Below are positions 6,226 to 14,098 of a stretch of 18,644 nucleotides of DNA, in pieces (position 1 is the first letter of the stretch; every line of letters begins with the position of its first letter). The notes below the pieces were generated by a model. That model saw only the letters and a list, made by a program, of their open reading frames with translations, was not told where the DNA came from and made no database searches. Both the position numbers and the translations under genes were made by a program. The DNA lies in contig JBKPQY010000224.1 of the NCBI GenBank assembly GCA_046734315.1, positions 1 through 18,644 on the forward strand, given 5' to 3'. Source of the stretch: DASXRA01 sp046734315. Its GTDB lineage: Bacteria > Actinomycetota > Actinomycetes > Mycobacteriales > Jatrophihabitantaceae.

Positions 6226-7343
6226 GACAGCGTCTGCACCTCTACCGACAGCACCGCTGGCAGGTCGCGCACGATCGGTGCCCAGTGGTCGCCGGAGTCG
6301 GCCGATGCGTACACCTGCCCGCCGGTCGTCCCGAAGTACACCCCGCACTCAGACAGCGAGTCGACGGCCATAGCGTCGCGCAACACGTTGACGTAGCAGT
6401 GCTCCTGCGGCAGGCCGTCCGTGAGCGCCTCCCAGGCGTTCCCGCCGCTGCGGCTGCGGTACACGCGAAGCCGCCCGTCGGGCGGGAAGTGGTGCGAGTC
6501 GCTGGTGATCGGCACGACGTAGATCGTCTCCGGCTCATGCGCGTGGACCGCGATCGGGAAGCCGAAGTCGGTCGGCAGGTCGCCGCTCACCTCCACCCAG
6601 CTGTCGGCGGCGTCGTCGCTGCGCATCACGTCCCAGTGCTTCTGCATGAACACCGTTTCCGGACGCGACGGGTGAATCCCCAGCTTGTGGACGCAATGCC
6701 CGACCTCTGCAGCCGGCGAGGGGATTCCGTCGGACAGCAGCCCCTTGTTGACCGGCTGCCAGGACGTGCCGCCGTCATCGGTGCGAAATACGCCGGCTGC
6801 CGAGATCGCGACGAACATCCGGTCGGCGCTGCGCGGATCGAGGATGATCGTGTGGACGCACATGCCGCCCGCGCCGGGTTGCCACTGCGCGCCCGAGCCG
6901 TGCTCGCGCAGGCCGCGCACCTCCTCCCAGGTGACACCGCCGTCGGCCGAGCGGAACAGCGCCGCGTCCTCGACGCCCGCGTATACGGTGTCGCGGTCGG
7001 TCAGCGACGGCTCCAGATGCCACACCCGGGCGAACTCCCACGGGTGCGGTGTGCCGTCGTACCACTGATGTGTGCCGGGCACGCTCGCATAAGCGAACTC
7101 GTTTCCGACCGGCTCCCACGTGAGGCCGCCGTCGTCGGATCGCTGGATCACCTGCCCGAACCAGCCGCTGGTCTGCGAGGCGTACAACCGGTCCGGGTCG
7201 ACGGGCGATCCTGCGACGTGGTACACCTCCCAGCCCGGGAAGTGGGGCCCGCTGACATCCCAGGCGCGCCGCTGCTCATCTGAGGTCAGTACGAAGGCGC
7301 CCTTGCGTGTGCCCACTAGTACCCGTACGCCGCTCACGATCAC
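6222..7343 (-). CDS. BNR/Asp-box (sialidase/Vps10-like) beta-propeller protein
   Basis: A 373-residue protein with at least six Asp-box turns: SDDGGLTW (69-76), SADGGVTW (132-139), TDDGGTSW (188-195), SDDAADSW (242-249), SRSGGNAW (297-304) and SADSGDHW (347-354). Each box closes one propeller blade. The N-terminus VRVLVGTRKGAFVLTSD is typical of a cytoplasmic WD40/YVTN/BNR-like family. No signal peptide or transmembrane segment is visible, so a secreted sialidase is unlikely despite database-style names. The GTG start at 7343 has a GGGAG-like ribosome site; a second GTG two codons later is possible. It is translationally coupled to the MoaD-like gene, and from general knowledge these two families often sit side by side. 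The function is unknown. Confidence 0.88.
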   Translation of the reverse strand: MIVSGVRVLVGTRKGAFVLTSDEQRRAWDVSGPHFPGWEVYHVAGSPVDPDRLYASQTSGWFGQVIQRSDDGGLTWEPVGNEFAYASVPGTHQWYDGTPHPWEFARVWHLEPSLTDRDTVYAGVEDAALFRSADGGVTWEEVRGLREHGSGAQWQPGAGGMCVHTIILDPRSADRMFVAISAAGVFRTDDGGTSWQPVNKGLLSDGIPSPAAEVGHCVHKLGIHPSRPETVFMQKHWDVMRSDDAADSWVEVSGDLPTDFGFPIAVHAHEPETIYVVPITSDSHHFPPDGRLRVYRSRSGGNAWEALTDGLPQEHCYVNVLRDAMAVDSLSECGVYFGTTGGQVYASADSGDHWAPIVRDLPAVLSVEVQTLS

Positions 7344-7356
7344 GCTCCCAGGTCGT

Positions 7357-7374
7357 CTAGTGCCGTCCTAGTGC
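7357..7374. promoter_or_regulatory. Two CTAGTGC direct repeats 11 bp apart upstream of the propeller gene
   Basis: CTAGTGC occurs at 7357-7363 and again at 7368-7374, one helical turn apart, 14-31 bp upstream of the GTG start of the minus-strand propeller gene. The spacing suits a dimeric regulator binding one face of DNA, but chance cannot be excluded for 7-mers. Confidence 0.3.
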
Positions 7375-7568
7375 TCCAGAACACTATGACGCGCAAGCGA
7401 GCGAGAACTCATCGGTGCGGCCGACATCAGTTTCTTCGGCCTGGGTAGACGCGGATCGGGGCCCGATGCGACCAGTGAGGAGACCTCGGCGGCGTCGTAG
7501 AGCAACTGCGGGTCGACGCCGGTGGACGGCAGGTTGCCGTCGAATTCGAGACAGCATCGGCGATCGAG
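7368..7568 (-). pseudogene. Coding-like 66-codon remnant in frame behind the lactate dehydrogenase stop
   Basis: Directly after the TGA of the truncated lactate dehydrogenase, the same frame stays open for 66 codons to a TAG at 7368-7370. Third positions from about residue 8 on are strongly G/C biased. The peptide is protein-like (EFDGNLPSTGVDPQLLYDAA, then SLVASGPDPRLPRPKK) but is not lactate dehydrogenase sequence. It has no start codon or ribosome site of its own. It looks like the 3' end of another gene joined to the dehydrogenase by deletion. The TGVDxxxLxxA pattern faintly recalls the C-terminus of HMG-CoA lyase-type enzymes, but this is a weak impression. Confidence 0.4.
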
Positions 7569-8282
7569 TCAAGGGGTGTGCCCCTTTCCACGCAGGATCC
7601 GGTCACCGGCGTCTATGACCTGGGCGGCGAGGTCGTCCCGCTGCCCGGAAGACATAGGCGGCAGGTGCGGGTCGTGCCATTCCAGGACCGGCACGGCTCC
7701 GACGGTGGCGCTGGACCACAGCGGGATCTCGGAGTCACCGTGCTCGCCCGCGATGTAGGCGTGCACGCTTTGAACCGCGACCCCGCAGTGCGCCGCGATC
7801 AGCGACCGCAGCCTTGAGCTGTCGAGGACGGTGCCGGAGCCGAGCACCCGGCTTGGGGGCAGCCCGAGGATCTTCAACGCCGCGTAGGTGATCACGTCGA
7901 CGGGGTTGGTGACGATCACGACGACTGCATCCGGTGCTACGTCGAGCAGTGGCGGGAGAGCCGTACGGCACACCGCGACGCTCTCCGCGGCGAGGTCGAG
8001 GCGCGTCTGGCCGAGTTGTGGGTTGCCGCCGATCGTCATGACAACCACGTCGGCGTCGCGGCAGACCTCGACGTCGTCGGAGCCCACGACGGTTGCCATC
8101 GGGACGAACTGCAGCCCATGCTGCAGGTCGAGCACCTCAGCGCGGACCTTGTCGGCGGTGCGGCCCCACAGCGCGATGGTCTTGCCGGTGCCCCGGATCA
8201 GGCAGGCATACGCGAGAGTCACGCCGACGTGACCGGTGCCGGCAATCGCGATTTTCGACGGCGTGCGCACTCCGTTCGGCAT
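7569..8282 (-). CDS. L-lactate dehydrogenase, C-terminally truncated (probable pseudogene)
   Basis: The 237 residues match NAD-dependent L-lactate dehydrogenase. The nucleotide-binding GTGHVG is at 15-20 and the substrate loop GQTRLDL carries Arg94. VTNPVDV has Asn126, VLDSSRLR has Asp154 and Arg157, and the catalytic AGEHGDSE has His181. The family is normally about 310-320 residues. Here the chain stops at ILRGKGHTP, just where the usual C-terminal helices and the substrate-pocket Ser/Thr region should follow, so about 75 residues are missing. The ATG at 8282 has a GGGAGG ribosome site, so the 5' end is intact. Every catalytic residue seen is conserved, which suggests recent loss, but the fold is probably incomplete and the product inactive. 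Confidence 0.85.
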   Translation of the reverse strand: MPNGVRTPSKIAIAGTGHVGVTLAYACLIRGTGKTIALWGRTADKVRAEVLDLQHGLQFVPMATVVGSDDVEVCRDADVVVMTIGGNPQLGQTRLDLAAESVAVCRTALPPLLDVAPDAVVVIVTNPVDVITYAALKILGLPPSRVLGSGTVLDSSRLRSLIAAHCGVAVQSVHAYIAGEHGDSEIPLWSSATVGAVPVLEWHDPHLPPMSSGQRDDLAAQVIDAGDRILRGKGHTP

Positions 8283-8308
8283 AGCGCCTCCCGATCAGAA
8301 CCGGCTGC

Positions 8309-8320
8309 GCGTAGCTACGC
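8309..8320. promoter_or_regulatory. Perfect 12-bp palindrome upstream of the lactate dehydrogenase gene
   Basis: GCGTAGCTACGC at 8309-8320 is a perfect palindrome 27-38 bp upstream of the dehydrogenase ATG on the minus strand, embedded between CCGG motifs. Its position suits an operator. It also lies next to the flanking repeat at 8321, so it could instead be part of the repeat boundary. Confidence 0.35.
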
Positions 8321-8400
8321 TGCCGGATGCAACGCCGGGAAACACCCGCCAGGTGGACAGGCTGCACCGGTCCGTCCGCACCGGGCGGGACACAAGTGCG
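8321..8400. repeat. Imperfect 80-bp direct repeat, copy A (left of the methyltransferase)
   Basis: Aligned to 9257-9334, the first 21 bases match at 19 positions (TGCCG-ATGC-ACGCCGGGAA core). ACCGGT falls at the same offset (45 versus 44), and both copies end in ACAAGTGCG after 80 and 78 bases. Overall identity is roughly 70 percent by eye. On the minus strand the right end reads ALVSRP in one frame, resembling the ALVARQ end of the LuxR protein in copy B, so this may be the relic of a second LuxR 3' end. Confidence 0.65.
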
Positions 8401-8404
8401 ACCG

Positions 8405-9097
8405 CTACACCTTCTCGAAGATGAGGAAACTCTGCTTGCCGAGAACTCGCCACGCGAGTGGGGTGCGCAGGTATGCGCGGACGAGGAACCCGGCTTGCGG
8501 CAGCCGGCTCTTCGCGGTGAACGGGAGGAACCGCACGATGCGCTTGGTCAGCTTCAGCGCGTTGAGCTCGAACGCCTCTTCCAGCATCCGGTCGTCGACA
8601 GGGGTGATGTGGTCGAGGAACATCCAGTAGTCGCGGTAGGCGAATCGTATGTTCGGCTGCAGCACCAGCACGCGTCCGCCCGGGCGAACGATCCGGTAAC
8701 ACTCCCTGATCGTGGCCACGATGTCGTCGCGGCTGAGATGCTCGAAGAAGTTGCTGATGAATATCACGTCCATGGTTTCGGCGGCGAAGGGAGTGCGCGT
8801 CGACGAAGACTGCACGAACTCGACGTCCGAGCTGACGAACGTCGCCGAGGCCGGGTTGACGTCAAGCCCGAACTTCTTGAGGCACCGCACGTTGTTGATG
8901 AATTGCGCGTACCCGCAGGGCATGTCGAGCACGATGTCGTCGGGCCGGACGTAACGCTGGAAGAAGTTCTCCACCAGGATCTTCCAGAGCTTCTCCCGGC
9001 CCGCGATCTCGTTGCTGAACCGGCGCTCGTAAATGGCGTCCGGTTCGATCGGAGGCCTCAGGTCGGCGTGCCCGGCACCGCCGCCGACGTGCTTCAT
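8405..9097 (-). CDS. Class I SAM-dependent methyltransferase
   Basis: A 230-residue methyltransferase. The SAM-binding motif I is present as DIVLDMPCGYAQFINN (54-69), with Pro-Cys in place of the usual Gly-x-Gly. It continues with FGLDVNPAS (76-84), an acidic strand end and the loop TPFAAETMDVIFISNFFEHL (102-121). The post-motif REC(Y)RIVRPGGRVLVLQPN is also present. The C-terminus holds the basic, hydrophobic stretch FLPFTAKSRLPQAGF and ends SFLIFEKV. The acceptor is unknown; related proteins act in polysaccharide, lipid or small-molecule methylation. The ATG at 9097 has no good ribosome site but overlaps the stop of a 16-codon ORF that has one (9094-9144), suggesting coupling. Imperfect repeats flank the gene, so it may be a later arrival here. 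An in-frame extension to 10144 crosses two decayed genes and is rejected. Confidence 0.88.
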   Translation of the reverse strand: MKHVGGGAGHADLRPPIEPDAIYERRFSNEIAGREKLWKILVENFFQRYVRPDDIVLDMPCGYAQFINNVRCLKKFGLDVNPASATFVSSDVEFVQSSSTRTPFAAETMDVIFISNFFEHLSRDDIVATIRECYRIVRPGGRVLVLQPNIRFAYRDYWMFLDHITPVDDRMLEEAFELNALKLTKRIVRFLPFTAKSRLPQAGFLVRAYLRTPLAWRVLGKQSFLIFEKV

Positions 9098-9144
9098 GTG
9101 ATTGGGGGATTCGCAACGTGCGAGCGCGTCCTGGTCACATGCAT
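9094..9144 (-). CDS. Possible 16-residue leader ORF coupled to the methyltransferase
   Basis: On the minus strand AGGAAAGG (9158-9151) stands 6 nt before an ATG at 9144. The ORF MHVTRTRSHVANPPIT ends in a TGA whose bases overlap the ATG of the methyltransferase (ATGA, 9097-9094). Translation of this mini-ORF would deliver ribosomes to a gene that lacks its own Shine-Dalgarno site. No run of one amino acid hints at attenuation. A coupled leader is inference; an alternative is leaderless or weak direct initiation at 9097. Confidence 0.4.
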   Translation of the reverse strand: MHVTRTRSHVANPPIT

Positions 9145-9162
9145 GCTTGTCCTTTCCTACAA

Positions 9163-9175
9163 AGTACGTAGTACT
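9163..9175. promoter_or_regulatory. AGTAC-GTA-GTACT dyad in an AT-rich patch upstream of the methyltransferase
   Basis: AGTAC (9163-9167) and GTACT (9171-9175) are inverted around GTA. The dyad lies in one of the few AT-rich stretches of the window, 19-31 nt upstream of the leader ORF start. It is a plausible operator or part of the promoter for the methyltransferase unit. No convincing -10/-35 pair could be assigned. Confidence 0.4.
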
Positions 9176-9256
9176 AAATTCCTGAGGACCGGAACACTGT
9201 ACCGGCCTTCCGGGCTGGGCGGTGATCATCAGGCCTATCCGCCGCGGCTGCCAGCG

Positions 9257-9334
9257 TTGCCGAATGCCACGCCGGGAATAGCAGCATCCAGATGGGCCGA
9301 ACCGGTTCATCGGGACTGGCGGGCGACAAGTGCG
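9257..9334. repeat. Imperfect 80-bp direct repeat, copy B (right of the methyltransferase)
   Basis: This is the partner of 8321-8400 in the same orientation. Its right end overlaps the last codons of the LuxR pseudogene (AALVARQSR, stop at 9307) and its left end is the sequence downstream of that gene. The two copies enclose the methyltransferase gene and its leader. Confidence 0.65.
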
Positions 9335-9784
9335 GCAAGCTCGACGCGGGACGTCAGGTCGAGGTTGGTGAGGATGTTCGAGACATGGAATTGGACGGTG
9401 CGACGAGAGGTGAACGTCCGCGCGGCGATATCCGGATTGGACATGCCGTCGGATACGAACACCGCGATCTTCTGCTCGGTCGGGGTCAGCGCCGTCCAGC
9501 CCGTCTTCGGCCGGCCGCGTCCGTTCCGCGGCGGCGTAGTCGTCGGCGACGCGCAGCAGTTGCGCGGCATCGGCGTTGACCAGGGCGCCCGCGAACGCTG
9601 CGGACCGACGCATCGCGGGGCCTGCTCGATCGCGCATATAGCGGTTCAGCACGGCGACCGCTTCACTCGCGGCCGCGGCGTGGCCGTCCGCTATGCCGAG
9701 CGCGACCAGACCGGGCAGCAGGTAGTGCCCGCAGAACTCACGCTTGCCTGCGACGCACTCGGTCCAGGCGGACGCCCATGGCGC
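9307..9784 (-). pseudogene. LuxR-family regulator, 3' part with frameshift
   Basis: The last 60 residues are a clear LuxR-type DNA-binding domain: TALTPTEQKIAVFVSDGMSN, then PDIAARTFTSRRTVQFHVSN and LTSRVELAALVARQSR. This frame is open only from 9570. Upstream of about 9522 the related coding signal switches to another minus-strand frame, with CGHYLLPGLVALGIADGHAA, then RRSAAFAGAL and VADDYAAAER. That looks like the helical repeat region before the HTH in large LuxR/MalT-like regulators. In intact relatives a longer stretch separates YAAAER from the basic linker RGRPKTGW, so a deletion with a frame change is inferred near 9522. The signal stops at about 9784, and the ATPase and N-terminal parts are gone. 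A broken gene; no functional product expected. Confidence 0.8.
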
Positions 9785-10298
9785 CCTACAGCAGCTTGCC
9801 CGCGACGGCGTGAGGCTTCTCGGCCGGCTCACGGCTGTCGACGACACCAAGCAGCGCTTTGCTGCGGACTTGCCCGACAACATTCGGCACGCGGACGACC
9901 ATGCTGCAAGGTTCCGGAACATCGTCGGCCAGCACATCGCGCGCACCGGAATGGTCGCCCCACCGCCCGACGCCGACCCCGCCGAACGACCTGGAACGGC
10001 GCGGACGGCGCCGCGCTGGTGCTCGACAGCCGGGCCGAACGCATCGGCACGGTCGTCTGGGCCACCGGATTCGGGCCGGATCTCGACTGGCTCGACGTCC
10101 CGGTGCGCGCACGCGACGGCTCGCTGGCACCGCCGCGGCATCACCGTCCTTCCTGGCCTCTACGTCGTCGGCTTCCCGTGGCTGTCAACCCGAGGCTCCG
10201 GGATCCTCTACGGCGTCGACGCCGATGCCGGCCGCATCGCGCAACACGCGGCCGCAGCCCTCGGCGCTGCCCGTCCGGAGCCGGCGATCGCATCATGA
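9780..10298 (+). pseudogene. Flavin-containing monooxygenase/oxidoreductase, 3' part with two frameshifts
   Basis: Three plus-strand frames in succession give one protein. First GALQQLARDGVRLLGRL through HAARFRNIVGQHIARTG (9780 to about 9986). Next, in another frame, IGTVVWATGFGPDLDWLDVP (about 9990-10128). Last, back in the first frame, GITVLPGLYVVGFPWLSTRG and SGILYGVDADAGRIAQH to the TGA at 10298. The WATGF and GLYVVGFPWL elements are typical of the C-terminal part of FAD/NAD(P)-binding monooxygenases of the CzcO/FMO type. The N-terminal FAD and NADP Rossmann motifs are missing, and the frame changes twice. It is therefore a pseudogene. It begins where the LuxR pseudogene on the other strand begins. 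Confidence 0.82.
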
Positions 10299-10353
10299 TC
10301 GGCACCCGGCGGCACAACAACATCAGCCGCCCGCTGCACTTGGGCACAGCATG

Positions 10354-10379
10354 ATCGGACTCCTTCTCATGAGTCCGAT
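10354..10379 (+). terminator. 9-bp perfect hairpin after the monooxygenase pseudogene
   Basis: ATCGGACTC (10354-10362) pairs perfectly with GAGTCCGAT (10371-10379) around an 8-nt loop, 56 bp after the pseudogene stop. No T-run follows. It may be the old terminator of the monooxygenase, or a dyad upstream of the glgX unit. Confidence 0.45.
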
Positions 10380-10460
10380 AGCTGCTGCATCATAAGCGAG
10401 TCGGCGCGCGTCACCACGTCGAGCGCCGGCGTGCGATCCCCTCGAGAGTGGGAGAGCCAG

Positions 10461-10579
10461 ATGAGGGTGCGTTCACGAACATCCGGCGCCGGTCTCGCTG
10501 ATGCCGTCCGGCGACGCCACGGGATGGTCGCCTCGCCTGCGGACGTCGTCCGTGCGCTAAGCGCCGCGAACAGGCAGCC

Positions 10580-10583
<4 letters not shown>
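10461..10583 (+). CDS. Possible 40-residue ORF coupled to glgX
   Basis: An ATG at 10461 with a GGGAGAG ribosome site (10450-10456) opens a 40-codon ORF (MRVRSRTSGAGLADAVRRRH to SAANRQP). Its TGA overlaps the glgX ATG (ATGA, 10580-10583). The peptide is basic and has no recognised domain, although SPADVVRALSAAN could form a helix. The glgX start itself has only a weak ribosome site, so this ORF may serve to couple initiation. It might also be a relic of a longer gene. Moderate evidence only. Confidence 0.42.
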
Positions 10584-12682
<2,099 letters not shown>

Positions 12683-13059
12683 CTGCCCACGACACCCCCA
12701 GCCTCATCGGCGCATTGTGCGGGGCGGACGAAGCCCGGGCCGAATTGGTGTGTGCCTGACCATGTGGTCGGCCTCGTGCCTGACTACGTTCGATCCGGTG
12801 GCCGGCCGATCCGGGCTGGTTTGCGTGACGACACCATCGCTCGTCGGAAGGGCGGCCGAGCTCGCGACGCCGACCGAGGCTTATGACCTCGCTCTGCAGC
12901 AAGGCTGAAAGCCCGGTTCGACGCATCGAACGCCCTCGCCGGGCTCGATGTGGTTCGCTGGCGAAGAGCACGACAACACCGAGATAATTCGTAAGCATTG
13001 CCTGGGCACAGCCGATGCCGGCGTCCAGGCACCGTGGCCGGTGATCGCTAGGAGGACTG
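12683..13059. other. 377-bp intergenic region between glgX and the BON gene
   Basis: No supported gene is seen. The stretch holds a small dyad GACCATGTGGTC (12758-12769), two GTGCCTGAC copies near 12752 and 12776, and a nested hairpin at 12910-12945. It also contains a somewhat AT-richer patch around GAGATAATTCGTAAGC (12980-12995) that may contain the promoter of the BON gene. A 63-codon ORF (12717-12908) has weak codon bias and no homology I recognise; it could be a gene relic. Confidence 0.5.
12910..12945 (+). terminator. Nested hairpin in the glgX-BON intergenic region
   Basis: AGCCCGG (12910-12916) pairs with CCGGGCT (12939-12945). Within the loop GTTCGA (12916-12921) pairs with TCGAAC (12926-12931) around CGCA. 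The two stems share one base, so they may be alternative folds. It is too far from the glgX stop (227 bp) to be an obvious terminator. It could be a structured element in the leader of the BON transcript. Confidence 0.35.
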
Positions 13060-13713
13060 ATGAGCGACCAGACACTGCAAGAGGAGGTCGCCGAAGAGAT
13101 TCACTGGGACCCCAAGGTCGACGCCAAGGCGATTGCGGTTTCGGCGAAGGACGGCGTCGTGACCCTCCGCGGCACGATCGGCACCTTTCATCAGAAGCGT
13201 GAGGCGACGAAGGCCGCCCAACGGGTCCGAGGAGTCGTCCGGGTCGACAACCAACTCGAGGTCGAGCTCATGACGGATCAGCGGCGCGCCGACGCGGACA
13301 TCCGCGGTGACGTGCTCCAGGCCCTGATGCTCGACGCCTGGGTGCCCGCGAGCGTGGATGCAACCGTGCGCGAGGGAGTCGTGACCCTCGGCGGGTCCGT
13401 CGAGCGTCAGTACCAGCGCGACGAAGCCGTGCACGTCGCCGGAAACGTTTCGGGCGTCGTGGCGGTCGACAACAAGGTCAAGCTGATCCCGTCCGTGCCG
13501 GACGCTCACGACGTTCAACACTCGGTCAAGAAGGCGCTCGAGCGTGATGCCAAGATCGAGGCTGAGCATCTGGACGTCGAAGCGTCCCCGGGAGGAACCG
13601 TTACGCTCAAGGGCAATGTCGGCTCGGTGTACGAGCGGGATGCTGCCGTTGCCGCCGCGTGGGCCGCACCTGGCGTGCGCCACGTGGACGATCAGCTCAA
13701 CGTCCTCTACTGA
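13060..13713 (+). CDS. Triple BON-domain stress protein
   Basis: A 217-residue protein made of three successive BON domains at about residues 4-71, 77-145 and 148-217. Each has the family pattern of a helix, then VTLRG or VTLGG or VTLKG, then a helix ending in GV-VDN (GVVRVDNQLEVE, GVVAVDNKVKLI, GVRHVDDQLNVL). BON domains are thought to bind phospholipid or glycan surfaces, and OsmY-like proteins are induced by osmotic and other stress. No signal peptide or lipobox is present, so a cytoplasmic location is predicted, unlike OsmY. The start is secured by AGGAGG about 7 nt upstream of the ATG. It converges with a small helical protein gene 12 bp away. In actinomycetes such genes often belong to general-stress or hypoxia regulons; no regulator site could be assigned here. 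Confidence 0.9.
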   Translation: MSDQTLQEEVAEEIHWDPKVDAKAIAVSAKDGVVTLRGTIGTFHQKREATKAAQRVRGVVRVDNQLEVELMTDQRRADADIRGDVLQALMLDAWVPASVDATVREGVVTLGGSVERQYQRDEAVHVAGNVSGVVAVDNKVKLIPSVPDAHDVQHSVKKALERDAKIEAEHLDVEASPGGTVTLKGNVGSVYERDAAVAAAWAAPGVRHVDDQLNVLY

Positions 13714-13725
13714 CGACGGAGCTGG

Positions 13726-13962
13726 CTAGTCGGGTTCCTGTTGTGCATCGTCCTGGGTAAGTTTCCGCCGTGTTGCGCGTTCTACGAGTACCGGGACGAA
13801 CTCGCGGATCGGGCTGTCGCTGAACCTGTCGTACTGTCCGTGGACCGCGCGATCGATTTCGTCCGCCGATAGTTCCGGGAACTGCTGTGCCAGTCGCGCG
13901 GCAACCTGACGGATTGCCGCTTGCTCGCCGCCGCTGCGGCCCGAGCTCGCCCCCTGTGCCAT
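13726..13962 (-). CDS. Small three-helix-type protein of unknown function
   Basis: A 78-residue, predicted all-helical protein. The core is RQVAARLAQQFPELSADEID, then FSDSPIREFVPVLVERATRR. This resembles the small actinobacterial domain often described as a three-helix bundle dimerisation domain. Such proteins occur free-standing or next to stress and two-component genes. The ATG at 13962 is chosen over an extension to 14025 because AGGAAGGAG lies just upstream and a promoter with a perfect TTGACA box starts further up. It has no membrane segment or signal peptide. It converges on the BON gene with only 12 bp between stops, hinting that the two are neighbours by stress association, but co-function is inference. 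Confidence 0.8.
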   Translation of the reverse strand: MAQGASSGRSGGEQAAIRQVAARLAQQFPELSADEIDRAVHGQYDRFSDSPIREFVPVLVERATRRKLTQDDAQQEPD

Positions 13963-14018
13963 GGCCACGCTCCTTCCTGGTCGCGTGGTCGCCACCGGAC
14001 AGCTCCCAGGTGGGTGGT

Positions 14019-14047
14019 ATCGCACCCTGAGATGGTTGCGTTGTCAA
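14019..14047 (-). promoter_or_regulatory. Housekeeping-type promoter for the small helical protein
   Basis: On the minus strand a perfect TTGACA (14047-14042) is followed after 17 nt by TGCGAT (14024-14019), a passable -10 box for an actinomycete. The predicted transcript would start near 14012, giving a leader of about 50 nt with an AGGAAGGAG ribosome site. Confidence 0.5.
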
Positions 14048-14098
14048 GCGTCGGACGGCCTCGGGACTGCGTGCCACCGGGCAATGGTAGGGCGCACG

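Noticed and set aside
6222..7343. Secreted sialidase
   Set aside because: Asp-boxes alone do not make a sialidase; there is no signal peptide, no FRIP motif and no catalytic arginine triad pattern that I can recognise.
8405..10144. A 579-codon open frame on the minus strand
   Set aside because: Only the 3' 230 codons are the methyltransferase. The rest crosses the LuxR remnant partly in its old frame, intergenic DNA, and the antisense of the monooxygenase remnant; it is a chance fusion of open frames in GC-rich DNA.
8327..10354. A 675-codon open frame on the plus strand
   Set aside because: It is mostly antisense to the methyltransferase and LuxR remnant. Only a short middle part (about 9990-10128) carries a real signal, from the frameshifted monooxygenase.
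12717..12908. A 63-codon ORF in the glgX-BON intergenic region
   Set aside because: Codon bias is weak, there is no convincing ribosome site, and no homology is recognised; at most a relic.
12905..12950. tRNA T-arm-like GGTTCGA near a GC-rich stem
   Set aside because: The GTTCGA pairs with TCGAAC in a simple hairpin; no acceptor, D or anticodon arms can be arranged around it.
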